A DNA stretch of 27,622 nt from a virus: positions 1 through 27,622 of IMG/VR virus record IMGVR_UViG_3300031787_000673; one strand, given 5' to 3'. The notes under the pieces are model-generated. The model worked only from the letters and a program-made list of their open reading frames with translations, was not told where the DNA came from and did no database searches. Positions 12,386 to 19,093 of this stretch are shown one piece after another. The position numbers and the translations under genes were made by a program. Each line of letters opens with the position of its first letter. Position 1 is the stretch's first letter.

Positions 12386-13288
12386 ATGCTTAAATTACCA
12401 AAAGAACATCTATCTGTATCACAGATTAACCTATGGGAGAGCGATCCAATTGCCTACCAAAAGAAATACTTTATCGGCATTCCCGATCCTCCTTCACCTT
12501 TCCTTGAATTTGGCAAACAATTTGCAAAGGATATAGAAGATTATGCTGCAGGTGTTCAAAGAGATTTTAACTTTCCAGAAGGCTTTTTAGAAATTACTTT
12601 GCTTTATCCTCATGTTGAATATAAGTTAGAGCATGATTTTGGAGATTTTAAAATGTTAGGATATATAGATAATTGTTCCAAAGATTTTGAAATGGTTATA
12701 GATTTCAAGACAGGCACCGCTCCATGGTCAACACAGCGACTACAAGAATCTTTGCAGATGCAGACTTATTCTTTAATACTGTGGTATAAGTTTGGTGTTA
12801 TGCCCACCTCTGTGATTAGCTACTGGAAAACAAAACTTCGAGGCAAAACATTGTCATGGGCTGGTGAGCATGAAAGTTTTATGTATGTGTTTAATACAGA
12901 AGAATTAACTGCAACAGAAGCAAGGATAAGGAAGGCAGCGAAAGAGATTAGCGAGGCATACGAAAGATATAATAGTAGTTATATTGGTGAGTTAATGGCA
13001 AAGTATGCAGAAATTACAAAAGAATTAAAAGCATTGGATTATACAAAAGATAAAATAAAAGATCAGTTAATGTATTTATTAAAAGATAATAAAATGGCTA
13101 TGGATGTACATGGTGCTTTAGTATCTTATTCTACTTATCAAAGAAAGTCCTATACCTTTTCTAATAATATAATAGATAAGGAATATGAGATTGAGCAAAT
13201 GAAAAGAGAGGAGATAAACATTGGTATAGCGGAGGAGAAAACAAAAACAGTCACACTTATATTAGTCAAAGATGAAGGAGTGGAATAG
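12386..13288 (+). CDS. PD-(D/E)XK exonuclease (RecB/Cas4-like)
   Basis: A 300-aa nuclease. The N-terminal 'LSVSQINLWESDPIAYQKKYFIG' (9-31) is the usual opening of PDDEXK_1/RecB-like phage exonucleases. E78 in 'VEYKLE', D95 in 'LGYID', D106-x-K108 in 'IDFKTG' and Q124/Q126/Y128 in 'LQMQTYSL' give the full E...D...DxK...QxxxY active-site set. It likely resects DNA ends for phage recombination or packaging. No Cys cluster is seen, so it is not an iron-sulfur Cas4. The helical C-terminus (about 190-300) is specific to this group. It overlaps the next gene by 17 nt. Confidence 0.88.
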   Translation: MLKLPKEHLSVSQINLWESDPIAYQKKYFIGIPDPPSPFLEFGKQFAKDIEDYAAGVQRDFNFPEGFLEITLLYPHVEYKLEHDFGDFKMLGYIDNCSKDFEMVIDFKTGTAPWSTQRLQESLQMQTYSLILWYKFGVMPTSVISYWKTKLRGKTLSWAGEHESFMYVFNTEELTATEARIRKAAKEISEAYERYNSSYIGELMAKYAEITKELKALDYTKDKIKDQLMYLLKDNKMAMDVHGALVSYSTYQRKSYTFSNNIIDKEYEIEQMKREEINIGIAEEKTKTVTLILVKDEGVE

Positions 13289-13682
13289 TAAGATGCTGGA
13301 GATACAGGCATTCTGTGAAGAAGTAAATGCCTGGATAACTACTGCACCATCGGCAGAGATGTTGGATGAGTGCGACGAGTATCTCCGGCAGTTGTCTGCA
13401 TACTATTCAAGATACACTGTAATAAGTGGAATGAATGAAAGTATCTTTGCCCAAATGATGATGAGCTGCATTCGTGATATGCCAGAGGAGGAGTATAAAA
13501 GAATAAAACACTCTTCTACTTTGACTGACTACTATGTAAAAGGTAAGTATCCTAAAGCTACTGCGATCTTTGAGCAGTGTAGAGCAGTGCAAAAGTTATT
13601 ATTAGTAACGTCTGATAATTACAGGACATTGTTAAGTAGCTTTAGGCAAGAGAGAATATTAGTAGGCCACATGGCTACATAA
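13272..13682 (+). CDS. Hypothetical protein coupled to the nuclease
   Basis: A 136-aa helical protein ('EIQAFCEEVNAWITTAPSAEMLDECDEYLRQLSAYYSRYTVISGM', 'AVQKLLLVTSDNYRTLLSSFRQERI'). Small helical proteins of this type often directly follow phage PD-(D/E)XK nuclease genes and overlap them, as here, which suggests a partner subunit. No catalytic motif is visible. The end may vary: other frames stay open past the stop for 25-40 codons, but no clear continuation is seen. Confidence 0.65.
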   Translation: MKEWNSKMLEIQAFCEEVNAWITTAPSAEMLDECDEYLRQLSAYYSRYTVISGMNESIFAQMMMSCIRDMPEEEYKRIKHSSTLTDYYVKGKYPKATAIFEQCRAVQKLLLVTSDNYRTLLSSFRQERILVGHMAT

Positions 13683-13715
13683 GACATTTGCAGACCTCGG
13701 AGTCAAGTGAAGTGT

Positions 13716-13808
13716 ATGAGCGGATTAAACATTTCTTTCGGCTTGATTGCGTCAGAGGATGAATTGGCAGCCTGGAACAGACAGGCATTTTTTTATAAAA
13801 ACCACTAA
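13716..13808 (+). CDS. Possible 30-aa ORF before thyX
   Basis: ATG 13716 opens a 30-codon frame (MSGLNISFGLIASEDELAAW...) that stops one base before the thyX ATG, the spacing expected of a coupled leader ORF. It also reads across a hairpin at 13770-13786. Nothing else supports translation, and another frame over the same bases also looks protein-like, so this is tentative. Confidence 0.3.
   Translation: MSGLNISFGLIASEDELAAWNRQAFFYKNH
13770..13794 (+). terminator. Weak hairpin plus T run before thyX
   Basis: GCCTG (13770-13774) and CAGGC (13782-13786) pair around a 7-nt loop, followed by A and seven T. The stem is short, so termination would be partial; it may lower thyX expression relative to the nuclease genes. 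Confidence 0.45.
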
Positions 13809-13809
13809 A

Positions 13810-14454
13810 ATGAAAGTAGAACTTTTAGAAATATTTGGAAACGATGAAATGGTAGCTAATGCGGCCCGCGTTTCCTTTGGCAAGGAAGCCAGTAACTACA
13901 CTGTGGAGCAGAATGAGAAGTTGATTAAATACTTGGCAGAACACAATCACACCTCTCCCTTTCGCCATCCACAGCTGCAATACAGAATCACCTGCCCTAT
14001 CTTTGTAGAAAGGCAGTTGTTTAAGCATCAGGTAGGATTGACTGCTAATTCTATATCTGGCAGATATGTTGACTTCCAAGATAACTATTATAAGATAGAA
14101 GATTTTAGGATACAGAGTAAAAGTAGTAAGCAAGGTAGCGGAGGACATTTAAATGAAGTAGATAATGTTATAGCGTTAAAAATGCAAGATGCTGTAATAA
14201 GTTATTGCGCCACTGCCTACCATGAGCTCTTGCAGCTGGGAGTGGCAAAGGAACAGGCGCGTACTATTTTACCTCTAAATCTTGAAACAACTTTTATTTG
14301 GACAGGAAGTTTATTAGCTTACATAAACTTTTGGAAGCTAAGAATTACGCGAGATACACAGGCAGAAACTATGCAAATAGCTATGGATATGTTATGTGAG
14401 TTAAAATTGCGTTCTAATTGTTTTCAACACTCTTTAAAAGCATTTAATATATGA
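13810..14454 (+). CDS. thyX: Flavin-dependent thymidylate synthase
   Basis: A 214-aa ThyX from ATG 13810; the upstream in-frame extension to 13747 overlaps the hairpin and is not needed. It converts dUMP to dTMP with FAD, NADPH and methylene-tetrahydrofolate. 'ARVSFGKEA' (19-27), 'HTSPFRHPQLQYRITCPIFVERQ' (47-69), 'KHQVGLTANSISGRYVDF' (72-89) and a late 'RTILPLNLETTFIWTGSL' are characteristic. The signature that is RHR-x7-S in most ThyX proteins appears here as KHQ-x8-S, a form that I recall from other phage enzymes. It is coupled by ATGA to a dNTP hydrolase-like gene and lies upstream of dCTP deaminase. Confidence 0.93.
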   Translation: MKVELLEIFGNDEMVANAARVSFGKEASNYTVEQNEKLIKYLAEHNHTSPFRHPQLQYRITCPIFVERQLFKHQVGLTANSISGRYVDFQDNYYKIEDFRIQSKSSKQGSGGHLNEVDNVIALKMQDAVISYCATAYHELLQLGVAKEQARTILPLNLETTFIWTGSLLAYINFWKLRITRDTQAETMQIAMDMLCELKLRSNCFQHSLKAFNI

Positions 14455-14780
14455 AAGATTACGATGAAGTTAGAGGCCTTCGCCACAACTCTGATAAACT
14501 GCGCTACGACCTTATTCCTGCCCTTGCTAATCGTGAATATGCTAAAATATGGACACAGGCACTTGGTAAATATCCGGAGGGTAATTGGGAGAAAGGTATG
14601 CCATGGACAGAGGTAATAGCCAGTGCAATGAGGCACCTGGAAGCGATAAGGCTGGGAGAAGATATAGATGCAGAATCAGGACTACTTCACGCAGCGCATT
14701 TACAGGCTAATGCTGCAATGCTCACCGAATATTATTATACAAAAAAGGAATTTGATAACCGTAAAAAATACGACAAATGA
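14451..14780 (+). CDS. dATP/dGTP diphosphohydrolase-like protein (DUF5664 type)
   Basis: A 109-aa protein matching the conserved pattern 'HNSDKLRYDLIPALANREYAKIWTQALGKYP', 'NWEKGMPWTEVIASAMRHLEAIRLGEDIDAESGLLHAAHLQANAAML'. The acidic 'MRHLEAIRLGEDIDAESGLLHAAH' helices with conserved His and Asp are typical of this MazG-like all-helical family, annotated as dATP/dGTP diphosphohydrolase N-terminal domain. It would hydrolyse purine dNTPs or modified precursors. Coupling to thyX places it in nucleotide-pool control. Catalysis has not been shown for most members, so the activity is inferred. Confidence 0.78.
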   Translation: MKDYDEVRGLRHNSDKLRYDLIPALANREYAKIWTQALGKYPEGNWEKGMPWTEVIASAMRHLEAIRLGEDIDAESGLLHAAHLQANAAMLTEYYYTKKEFDNRKKYDK

Positions 14781-15022
14781 AACAAACAGCAGTTGAATAT
14801 TTATTACAAGAATTTAGTGAAATTATTGGAAGAGTTAATTTTACAGTTACGCAAGACTTATTTATAAGAGATGCCGTTATAAAAGCCAAAGAAATGGAAA
14901 AGGAGCAGATAATGCAAGCTTACAAAGACGGTAGATCGGATCTTGCATCTAATTTTCATAAATCTTTAAATATGTCTCTTGAACAATATTACAACGAAAC
15001 TTTTAAAAACGAAACAAAATGA
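14777..15022 (+). CDS. Small phage protein, tandem paralogue A
   Basis: An 81-aa protein, 'KQTAVEYLLQEFSEI...', then 'AKEMEKEQIMQAYKDGR' and 'LNMSLEQYYNETFKNETK'. This 'TAVEWL...AKEMEK.Q...AY.DG...EQYYNETF' family is very common in Bacteroidota phages and has no known function. The next gene shares the opening, the middle block and an identical C-terminus, so they are tandem duplicates. ATGA couplings link both to the nucleotide genes. Confidence 0.8.
   Translation: MKQTAVEYLLQEFSEIIGRVNFTVTQDLFIRDAVIKAKEMEKEQIMQAYKDGRSDLASNFHKSLNMSLEQYYNETFKNETK
14985..15022 (+). repeat. 38-nt direct repeat at a gene junction (copy 1)
   Basis: Thirty-eight bases that encode the last 11-12 residues of paralogue A and the ATGA start junction are identical at 15212-15249. 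The duplicated unit therefore includes the translational-coupling junction. Confidence 0.9.
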
Positions 15023-15249
15023 CTAAACAAACGGCAGTTGAATGGTTAGTTGAAAAAATTATAAAGGATAAATTAATTGATGTAAAAAATGGACACCAAT
15101 TTATACATTTACAAAGTATAGCCAAAGAAATGGAAAAGCAGAATATAAAACAAGCTTACAATGATGGTAAAGCGGCTGTTATACACATTGAAAATAATAT
15201 GTCCCTTGAAGAATATTACAACGAAACTTTTAAAAACGAAACAAAATGA
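15019..15249 (+). CDS. Small phage protein, tandem paralogue B
   Basis: A 76-aa protein, 'MTKQTAVEWLVEKIIKDKL...', then 'AKEMEKQNIKQAYNDGK' and 'NMSLEEYYNETFKNETK'. It is clearly homologous to the preceding gene at both ends, while the middle (about 18-38) differs, so the copies have diverged internally with conserved borders. Function is unknown. Its stop overlaps the dCTP deaminase start as ATGA. Confidence 0.8.
   Translation: MTKQTAVEWLVEKIIKDKLIDVKNGHQFIHLQSIAKEMEKQNIKQAYNDGKAAVIHIENNMSLEEYYNETFKNETK
15212..15249 (+). repeat. 38-nt direct repeat at a gene junction (copy 2)
   Basis: The second copy of the repeat at 14985-15022, ending at the dCTP deaminase start codon. Unequal recombination between the copies would delete or multiply paralogue B without breaking the reading frames. 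Confidence 0.9.
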
Positions 15250-15779
15250 TTTTAACAGACAAGACAATTAACGACGAAATTAGCGAAGGTAACATCGTAA
15301 TTGAGCCATTTAATCCTAATAACTTAGGAACGAATAGCTATGATTTAACTCTTCATAACACTTTAATACTATATACAGATAGTATATTGGATGTAAGAAA
15401 AAAGAATCTTAGCGCACCGATGGTGATTCCTCCGGAAGGATTAATATTGCAGCCTAATGTTATTTACCTTGCTTCCACAGTTGAATACACAGAGACACTG
15501 CGCCATGTGCCAGTGATACAAGGAAAGTCATCACTTGGAAGATTAGGATTATTTGTCCACGTCACAGCAGGATTCGGAGACGTTGGCTTTAAAGGTCATT
15601 GGACACTGGAGCTCATTGCAGTGCAAAGAATTAAGATTTATCCTGGCATGAAGATAGCGCAAATTGTTTATCATGAAATAAGCGAGATGCCTAAAGTTAC
15701 TTATGATAAAAAAGAGGATGCTAAATATTCTAATCAAGGCAGTGAACCAGTAGCAAGTAAAAATTATTTAAATAAATAA
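15246..15779 (+). CDS. dcd: dCTP deaminase, possibly bifunctional with dUTPase
   Basis: A 177-aa trimeric dUTPase-fold enzyme that deaminates dCTP. Visible signatures are 'LGTNSYDLTL' (27-36), the nucleotide-binding 'GKSSLGRLGL' (93-102, with S95/S96 and R99), 'HVTAGFGDVGFKGHWTLEL' (105-123) with the general-base Glu E122, and 'YPGMKIAQIVYH' (132-143). A C-terminal tail with 'YSNQG' probably closes over the site. The 'GKSSLGRLGL...TAGF' form resembles the bifunctional dCTP deaminase/dUTPase described in Mycobacterium tuberculosis, which would yield dUMP directly for ThyX. No separate dUTPase is seen here. The family is certain; bifunctionality is inference. Confidence 0.92.
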   Translation: MILTDKTINDEISEGNIVIEPFNPNNLGTNSYDLTLHNTLILYTDSILDVRKKNLSAPMVIPPEGLILQPNVIYLASTVEYTETLRHVPVIQGKSSLGRLGLFVHVTAGFGDVGFKGHWTLELIAVQRIKIYPGMKIAQIVYHEISEMPKVTYDKKEDAKYSNQGSEPVASKNYLNK

Positions 15780-15781
15780 AG

Positions 15782-15898
15782 ATGAGTGAAGAAAATAAAG
15801 AATTGGCAAACATGGCAGCTAAAGGCATTGTCACCGTTGGTGGAGTAGTAACTGCTTTATGGATTATTTACTATTTATACGATTTATTATGGAAGTAG
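15782..15898 (+). CDS. Small single-pass membrane protein
   Basis: A 38-aa frame from ATG 15782, two bases after the dcd stop. The polar N-terminus 'MSEENKELANMAAKG' is followed by one hydrophobic segment (about 15-36, 'GIVTVGGVVTALWIIYYLYDLL') and a Lys end. The composition is clearly membrane-like, and the frame fills the gap to the next gene start at 15901, so it is probably real. It could be a small accessory to lysis or superinfection exclusion, but nothing shows this. Confidence 0.6.
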   Translation: MSEENKELANMAAKGIVTVGGVVTALWIIYYLYDLLWK

Positions 15899-15900
15899 AA

Positions 15901-16071
15901 ATGAATAAATATGTCATCAAATATGAGGATGGTAAAAGCGTATCAGTAAGCGCAAAGAACCTTGAAGAAGCTATTGATAGGTTTAAAGAATTGCGGATTG
16001 AAACAGCAACAAAAGAAATAAGGGTCATGTCATCCTGGGAGATGTTTAATAAAAACAAACCAAAAGATTAG
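15901..16071 (+). CDS. Small hypothetical alpha/beta protein
   Basis: A 56-aa protein from ATG 15901, two bases after the preceding stop; the longer frame from 15859 would overlap the membrane protein. The sequence 'MNKYVIKYEDGKSVSVSAKNLEEAIDRFKELRIETATKEIRVMSSWE' reads strand-strand-helix-strand, a compact fold seen in many small phage proteins. No function is recognised. It is the last gene before a strong terminator. Confidence 0.65.
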   Translation: MNKYVIKYEDGKSVSVSAKNLEEAIDRFKELRIETATKEIRVMSSWEMFNKNKPKD

Positions 16072-16101
16072 GTATTTTAAGCATAAGTAGCAATTATTTA
16101 G

Positions 16102-16131
16102 GTGCTAAGATTATTTCTTAGCACTTTTTTT
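16102..16131 (+). terminator. Intrinsic terminator after the nucleotide operon
   Basis: GTGCTAAG (16102-16109) and CTTAGCAC (16117-16124) form a perfect 8-bp stem with a 7-nt loop, followed by seven T. Confidence 0.9.
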
Positions 16132-16174
16132 ATAATTATTTTACATAAATATATACAACTTATTTATTTTATAT

Positions 16175-16182
16175 TACTTTTG
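16175..16182 (+). promoter_or_regulatory. -7 box TACTTTTG before the membrane-protein gene
   Basis: This matches TAnnTTTG and lies between the terminator and the next gene; no TTG is seen at the expected upstream distance. A start near 16188 would make ATG 16193 almost leaderless, which favours ATG 16220. Confidence 0.6.
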
Positions 16183-16219
16183 TAATGTCATTATGACAAT
16201 CACTAAACACCACAACAAA

Positions 16220-17164
16220 ATGAAAAGAAATTTTAACAATCAAACTTTTGAATGGCTATTTAATGACATCGCTTCATCCATGCCAAAGATTATTTTTGTA
16301 GGTATTATTTTAACTTACCTTATCACAGCTGCACTAAACGTGTACTTCCTTCCACTTCCTCTACTGCTCTCTATCCCTGCTTCTCTTATGTTGCAGTTTG
16401 GCAGATTTGCTATTGTCTTTATTGACTTTTTAAATCCAAGTGAAAAGAGATCACCTTACCCAGCCAAGGTTGCTGCAGGTGCTACCGTAGTTTCATTGTT
16501 AGAATTGTATTTTTCTATTCAAGGTCAAAGCACTGGTGCGGAGTTTTACGCAATGTTTATTTTTATAGGTACTGTTATTTGCTTTGGATATTTCTTAGAA
16601 ATTCAATTTATCGAGAAAGGCATAGAAGCCTACGGTATTGGCATGAAAGCACCAAGAAAGCGCAATGTATCAAAGAAAGAAAAAGAGCCCGTTAAAATGA
16701 ACACTACAGTGCGTAGTGTACAATTATCATTAGCTATTATGTTAGTATTGGCAGTAACTACTGTAAATGGTCAGAACAATCACTTCATGGCATATAATAC
16801 TATGAGCCTTGAAAAGATAGGAGATAAGATGTTGGAAAGATGCTATTATAGTGAAGCTGATGATAGCTATACAGTTGATACTATTCACTATGATATGTTA
16901 GATGGCATAAACTTGTGGGATGGTTATTCAAGGACTACTTATGATAACTGCTTATTCATGACTTTTGGAACACAGCAATTAGAATATTTTCCATTGATGG
17001 GAATATGGAAGCATGGTAAAAAATACTATGACTATCATGATTTGTTAAAATTTGTAAGTAAGTATGTTAAACGTAACTTCTTAAATAAAAAGATAAATTA
17101 TGATGAAATTCGTAGGGATAGATCCAGCCATGAGGCTAAATGGTTTGGCAGTATGCGTGATTGA
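16220..17164 (+). CDS. Multipass membrane protein with secreted-type C-terminal domain
   Basis: A 314-aa protein from ATG 16220; ATG 16193 would add 9 residues but sits only 10 nt past the -7 box. Four hydrophobic segments (about 22-41, 44-69, 83-99 and 110-128) are followed by a basic linker 'APRKRNVSKKEKEPVK'. A fifth segment at 164-184 reads like a stand-alone signal peptide ('MNTTVRSVQLSLAIMLVLAVTTVNGQ'). The remaining 130 residues are polar, aromatic-rich and probably periplasmic. No family is recognised. Met160 (ATG 16697) may start a separate secreted protein. The gene's end overlaps the RuvC-like gene by 65 nt. A role in membrane modification or exclusion is only a guess. Confidence 0.65.
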   Translation: MKRNFNNQTFEWLFNDIASSMPKIIFVGIILTYLITAALNVYFLPLPLLLSIPASLMLQFGRFAIVFIDFLNPSEKRSPYPAKVAAGATVVSLLELYFSIQGQSTGAEFYAMFIFIGTVICFGYFLEIQFIEKGIEAYGIGMKAPRKRNVSKKEKEPVKMNTTVRSVQLSLAIMLVLAVTTVNGQNNHFMAYNTMSLEKIGDKMLERCYYSEADDSYTVDTIHYDMLDGINLWDGYSRTTYDNCLFMTFGTQQLEYFPLMGIWKHGKKYYDYHDLLKFVSKYVKRNFLNKKINYDEIRRDRSSHEAKWFGSMRD

Positions 17165-17639
17165 TGATAAGAAAGTTTATTTTGGAAGGTACAAGAATCT
17201 GGCTGCATGGATAATGGATAGCCTAACATGGGAGAGAGATTGTGCTATTTGTGTAGAAGATTCTTCCCTCCAAAATATCACTTTTCGTAAACACGCCAAT
17301 GTAAAAGCCAGTAACAAGATTAGCCGAAACGTAGGCATGAATCAAGGAGCATCCAGGACTATCATTGACTTATTAGAATTAAATGGCCATAAAGTAAAAG
17401 GTATTTCACCGCAGCACAAAGGCAGCAAATGGACTATTGATTATTGTATGTCAGTCATAAAGGCGATGAAGTTAGAGGTGCATGGAAATAAAAAACTATC
17501 TCAAGACGAAATAGACGCTTTTCAAATAGCGTTAATTTCTAAAACTTATTACGAAAATGATGCAAGAGTTGGTTATAAAAAAGAAACTCCACCGGTTGAA
17601 CCTGGCATACATGGAGGAGACAATGAGACGAAAGATTAA
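17100..17639 (+). CDS. RuvC-like Holliday junction resolvase
   Basis: A 179-aa RNase H-fold endonuclease. 'KFVGIDPAMRLNGLAVCVID' (3-22) contains the first catalytic Asp, D8. 'CVEDSSLQNI' (51-60) contains the second acid, E53. 'NVGMNQGASRTIIDLLELNGHKV' (77-99) is the conserved helical block, and 'SQDEIDAFQIAL' (134-145) supplies the final acidic pair (D136/D139). This set matches RuvC-like phage resolvases, which cut branched DNA during recombination or before packaging. The start lies 65 nt inside the upstream membrane-protein gene; the motif I position shows that this start is right. The tail (150-179) is unstructured and acidic. Confidence 0.85.
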   Translation: MMKFVGIDPAMRLNGLAVCVIDDKKVYFGRYKNLAAWIMDSLTWERDCAICVEDSSLQNITFRKHANVKASNKISRNVGMNQGASRTIIDLLELNGHKVKGISPQHKGSKWTIDYCMSVIKAMKLEVHGNKKLSQDEIDAFQIALISKTYYENDARVGYKKETPPVEPGIHGGDNETKD

Positions 17640-17730
17640 TTATTTTTACGTCGATTATTTAGCCACCAGGATACGACAAGAAGAAACTAAACTAACACTT
17701 TTAAAAATAAACAGTAATGGAAATAACTAA
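17623..17730 (+). CDS. Possible 35-aa ORF
   Basis: ATG 17623 opens 'MRRKINYFYVDYLATRIRQEETKLTLLKI...', a basic helical peptide that overlaps the resolvase end by 17 nt and the next gene by 14 nt. It bridges an otherwise empty gap of about 77 nt. No further support is visible. Confidence 0.3.
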   Translation: MRRKINYFYVDYLATRIRQEETKLTLLKINSNGNN

Positions 17731-17995
17731 ATTTTTAAAAACTAACGAAATTAAGCAAGGTTTAATGATGGTTGAGAAATACCCTAAACCTATAAATAAA
17801 AATAATGTTGTAAATACTAATAGTGGTATATTGCAATTTTACTCCGGTAACGATGGCTCTGGAAGGAAGTTTTTAGAGTATATGAATCCGGAAAGAATGT
17901 TAGCTATATTATTTATGATTATAAATAATACGAGTGAAAAAGATGAAGTAAAAGCCAAAGCATCTAATATGTTTAAAAAGATATTGAAGACATAG
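17717..17995 (+). CDS. Hypothetical protein, last plus-strand gene
   Basis: A 92-aa basic protein ('MEITKFLKTNEIKQGLMMVEKYPKPINKNN', 'ILQFYSGNDGSGRKFLEYMNPERMLAILFMIINN', 'KAKASNMFKKILKT'). The central block has the look of a small helical domain with a Gly-rich turn. No family is recognised. It is followed within 30 nt by the terminator that closes the plus-strand block. Confidence 0.6.
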   Translation: MEITKFLKTNEIKQGLMMVEKYPKPINKNNVVNTNSGILQFYSGNDGSGRKFLEYMNPERMLAILFMIINNTSEKDEVKAKASNMFKKILKT

Positions 17996-18024
17996 GTTAG
18001 TGGTGAGTAATAGTGTTTTGTTTG

Positions 18025-18053
18025 GCCGCAGGTGTTATTCCTGCGGCTTTTTT
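18025..18053 (+). terminator. Terminator at the convergent early/late junction
   Basis: GCCGCAGG (18025-18032) and CCTGCGGC (18040-18047) form a perfect 8-bp GC-rich stem with a 7-nt loop and six T on the plus strand. The minus-strand side lacks a T run, so it mainly stops plus-strand transcription before it enters the late genes. Confidence 0.92.
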
Positions 18054-18054
18054 A

Positions 18055-18714
18055 TTACCACTCCACACCTTGCGCAATGGCATATTCAAGTATTCCCTTT
18101 GCGTGAGCTTTAGCTATTGCCTCTTGCCATTCTCTGTCAATCATTAACACAGCATCGTTATAATTGGTAAAGAATCCATTCTCTGTTAACACTGCCGGCA
18201 CCTTTGTAGCTGTCAACATTTGAAACCTTGCTTCTTTATCAAGGTCACCATCACTATAATCATGCCTATGCACCCAGCCCGGAGTAGCATCTTTTATTTC
18301 ATTGCCTATCATGGTAGCAAGGAGATCCGACTTTGTTTCACCGGGAGAGGTAAACACTTCCCATCCTCTGGCAGTTGTTGAAGCTGCGGCATTGCCGTGA
18401 ATGGAAACAAGTATAGTTGCTTCGCCTAATGTAGAATAGCTATTTACAAGCTGGCATCGTTTGTTAAGTGATGTATCATTGATAGGTTCATATACTGGCT
18501 TAACTTGGAAACCATAATCAATAAGAAACTGCTCAAGAAAGTTGGCAACAGAGCGATTGAACACGCCTTCAAAAAACCATCCATAAGAATGGAATTTACC
18601 ATGCTTATGTTGGAAGCATTTTGATGGATATGTAACGTATTTATCAGGCCCTATCCCTTTTCTTAACCCACCATGCCCAGCATCCACGCATACTACAAAA
18701 TCATTTGCTTTCAT
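18055..18714 (-). CDS. N-acetylmuramoyl-L-alanine amidase (endolysin)
   Basis: A 219-aa Amidase_3-type zinc enzyme that cuts the sugar-peptide bond of peptidoglycan. 'VVCVDAGHGG' (7-16) gives H14, E49 in 'WFFEGVFNRSVANFL' is the second ligand, 'ILVSIHGNAA' (101-110) gives H106, and 'VPAVLTENGFFTN' (172-184) gives the catalytic Glu E178. No signal peptide or cell-wall-binding repeat is visible, so it is a single-domain cytoplasmic endolysin that needs the holin, as expected for a Gram-negative host. It is the last late gene. A 76-nt gap upstream holds a stable minus-strand hairpin just before its start. Confidence 0.93.
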   Translation of the reverse strand: MKANDFVVCVDAGHGGLRKGIGPDKYVTYPSKCFQHKHGKFHSYGWFFEGVFNRSVANFLEQFLIDYGFQVKPVYEPINDTSLNKRCQLVNSYSTLGEATILVSIHGNAAASTTARGWEVFTSPGETKSDLLATMIGNEIKDATPGWVHRHDYSDGDLDKEARFQMLTATKVPAVLTENGFFTNYNDAVLMIDREWQEAIAKAHAKGILEYAIAQGVEW

Positions 18715-18732
18715 ATTTTTTATTATTTTTAA

Positions 18733-18758
18733 GGGGAATAGAAATTAATCTACTCCCC
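18733..18758 (-). promoter_or_regulatory. RNA hairpin directly before the amidase gene
   Basis: On the minus strand GGGGAGTAGA pairs with TCTATTCCCC (10 bp including one G-U, 6-nt loop), ending 18 nt before the amidase ATG. The same pair would be an A-C mismatch on the plus strand, so the folded molecule is the late mRNA. It lacks a T run after the stem, so it is not a typical terminator; translational control, processing or mRNA protection are possible. Confidence 0.6.
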
Positions 18759-18789
18759 TCGGCTGCCTAAGGTAGCGATTCTTCTGCGC

Positions 18790-19083
18790 CTATAATTTGA
18801 ATCCAATCAATGCGAAAGCCGCACCTACGATTGATAACTTTGCAGGTAATTTCACCTCAATTTCCTTTCCAGCGCATTCCCTTGATGTTTCCTTTATCTT
18901 ATCCCAAATTATTTGGGCAAGTTGGATGTATTCTCGCCACGTGAATTTCACCTTGTTGCCCTCAAGATGAACGTTTATCTCCGAAGCCAGCTCCGCAAAG
19001 TTCATTGAGTAACAAGCCACATCACCCATTGGTGACTTTATTCCATCTGCATTTTTCAATGCCTCTTTTAAATTAGTCTGCAT
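18790..19083 (-). CDS. Hypothetical protein between holin and amidase
   Basis: A 97-aa protein ('LKEALKNADGIKSPMGDVACYSMNFAELASEINVHLEG', 'FTWREYIQLAQIIWDKIKETSRECAGKEIEVKLPAKLSIVGAAFALIGFKL'). The C-terminal segment (about 82-97) is hydrophobic and could insert in or touch the membrane. Its position between holin and endolysin suggests a lysis accessory (antiholin or spanin-like), but no lipobox or spanin pattern is seen. The start codon lies 11 nt after the holin stop. Confidence 0.6.
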   Translation of the reverse strand: MQTNLKEALKNADGIKSPMGDVACYSMNFAELASEINVHLEGNKVKFTWREYIQLAQIIWDKIKETSRECAGKEIEVKLPAKLSIVGAAFALIGFKL

Positions 19084-19093
19084 ATTATTTATT

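Noticed and set aside
13600-13764. Frameshifted continuation of the gene at 13272 (another frame reads 'SSEVYERIKHFFRLDCV')
   Set aside because: The frame has no start and no visible slippery site, and the gene already has a reasonable end; considered chance.
18025-18053. Bidirectional terminator for the late genes
   Set aside because: The minus-strand side is followed by a C/A-rich sequence rather than a T run, so only plus-strand termination is supported.
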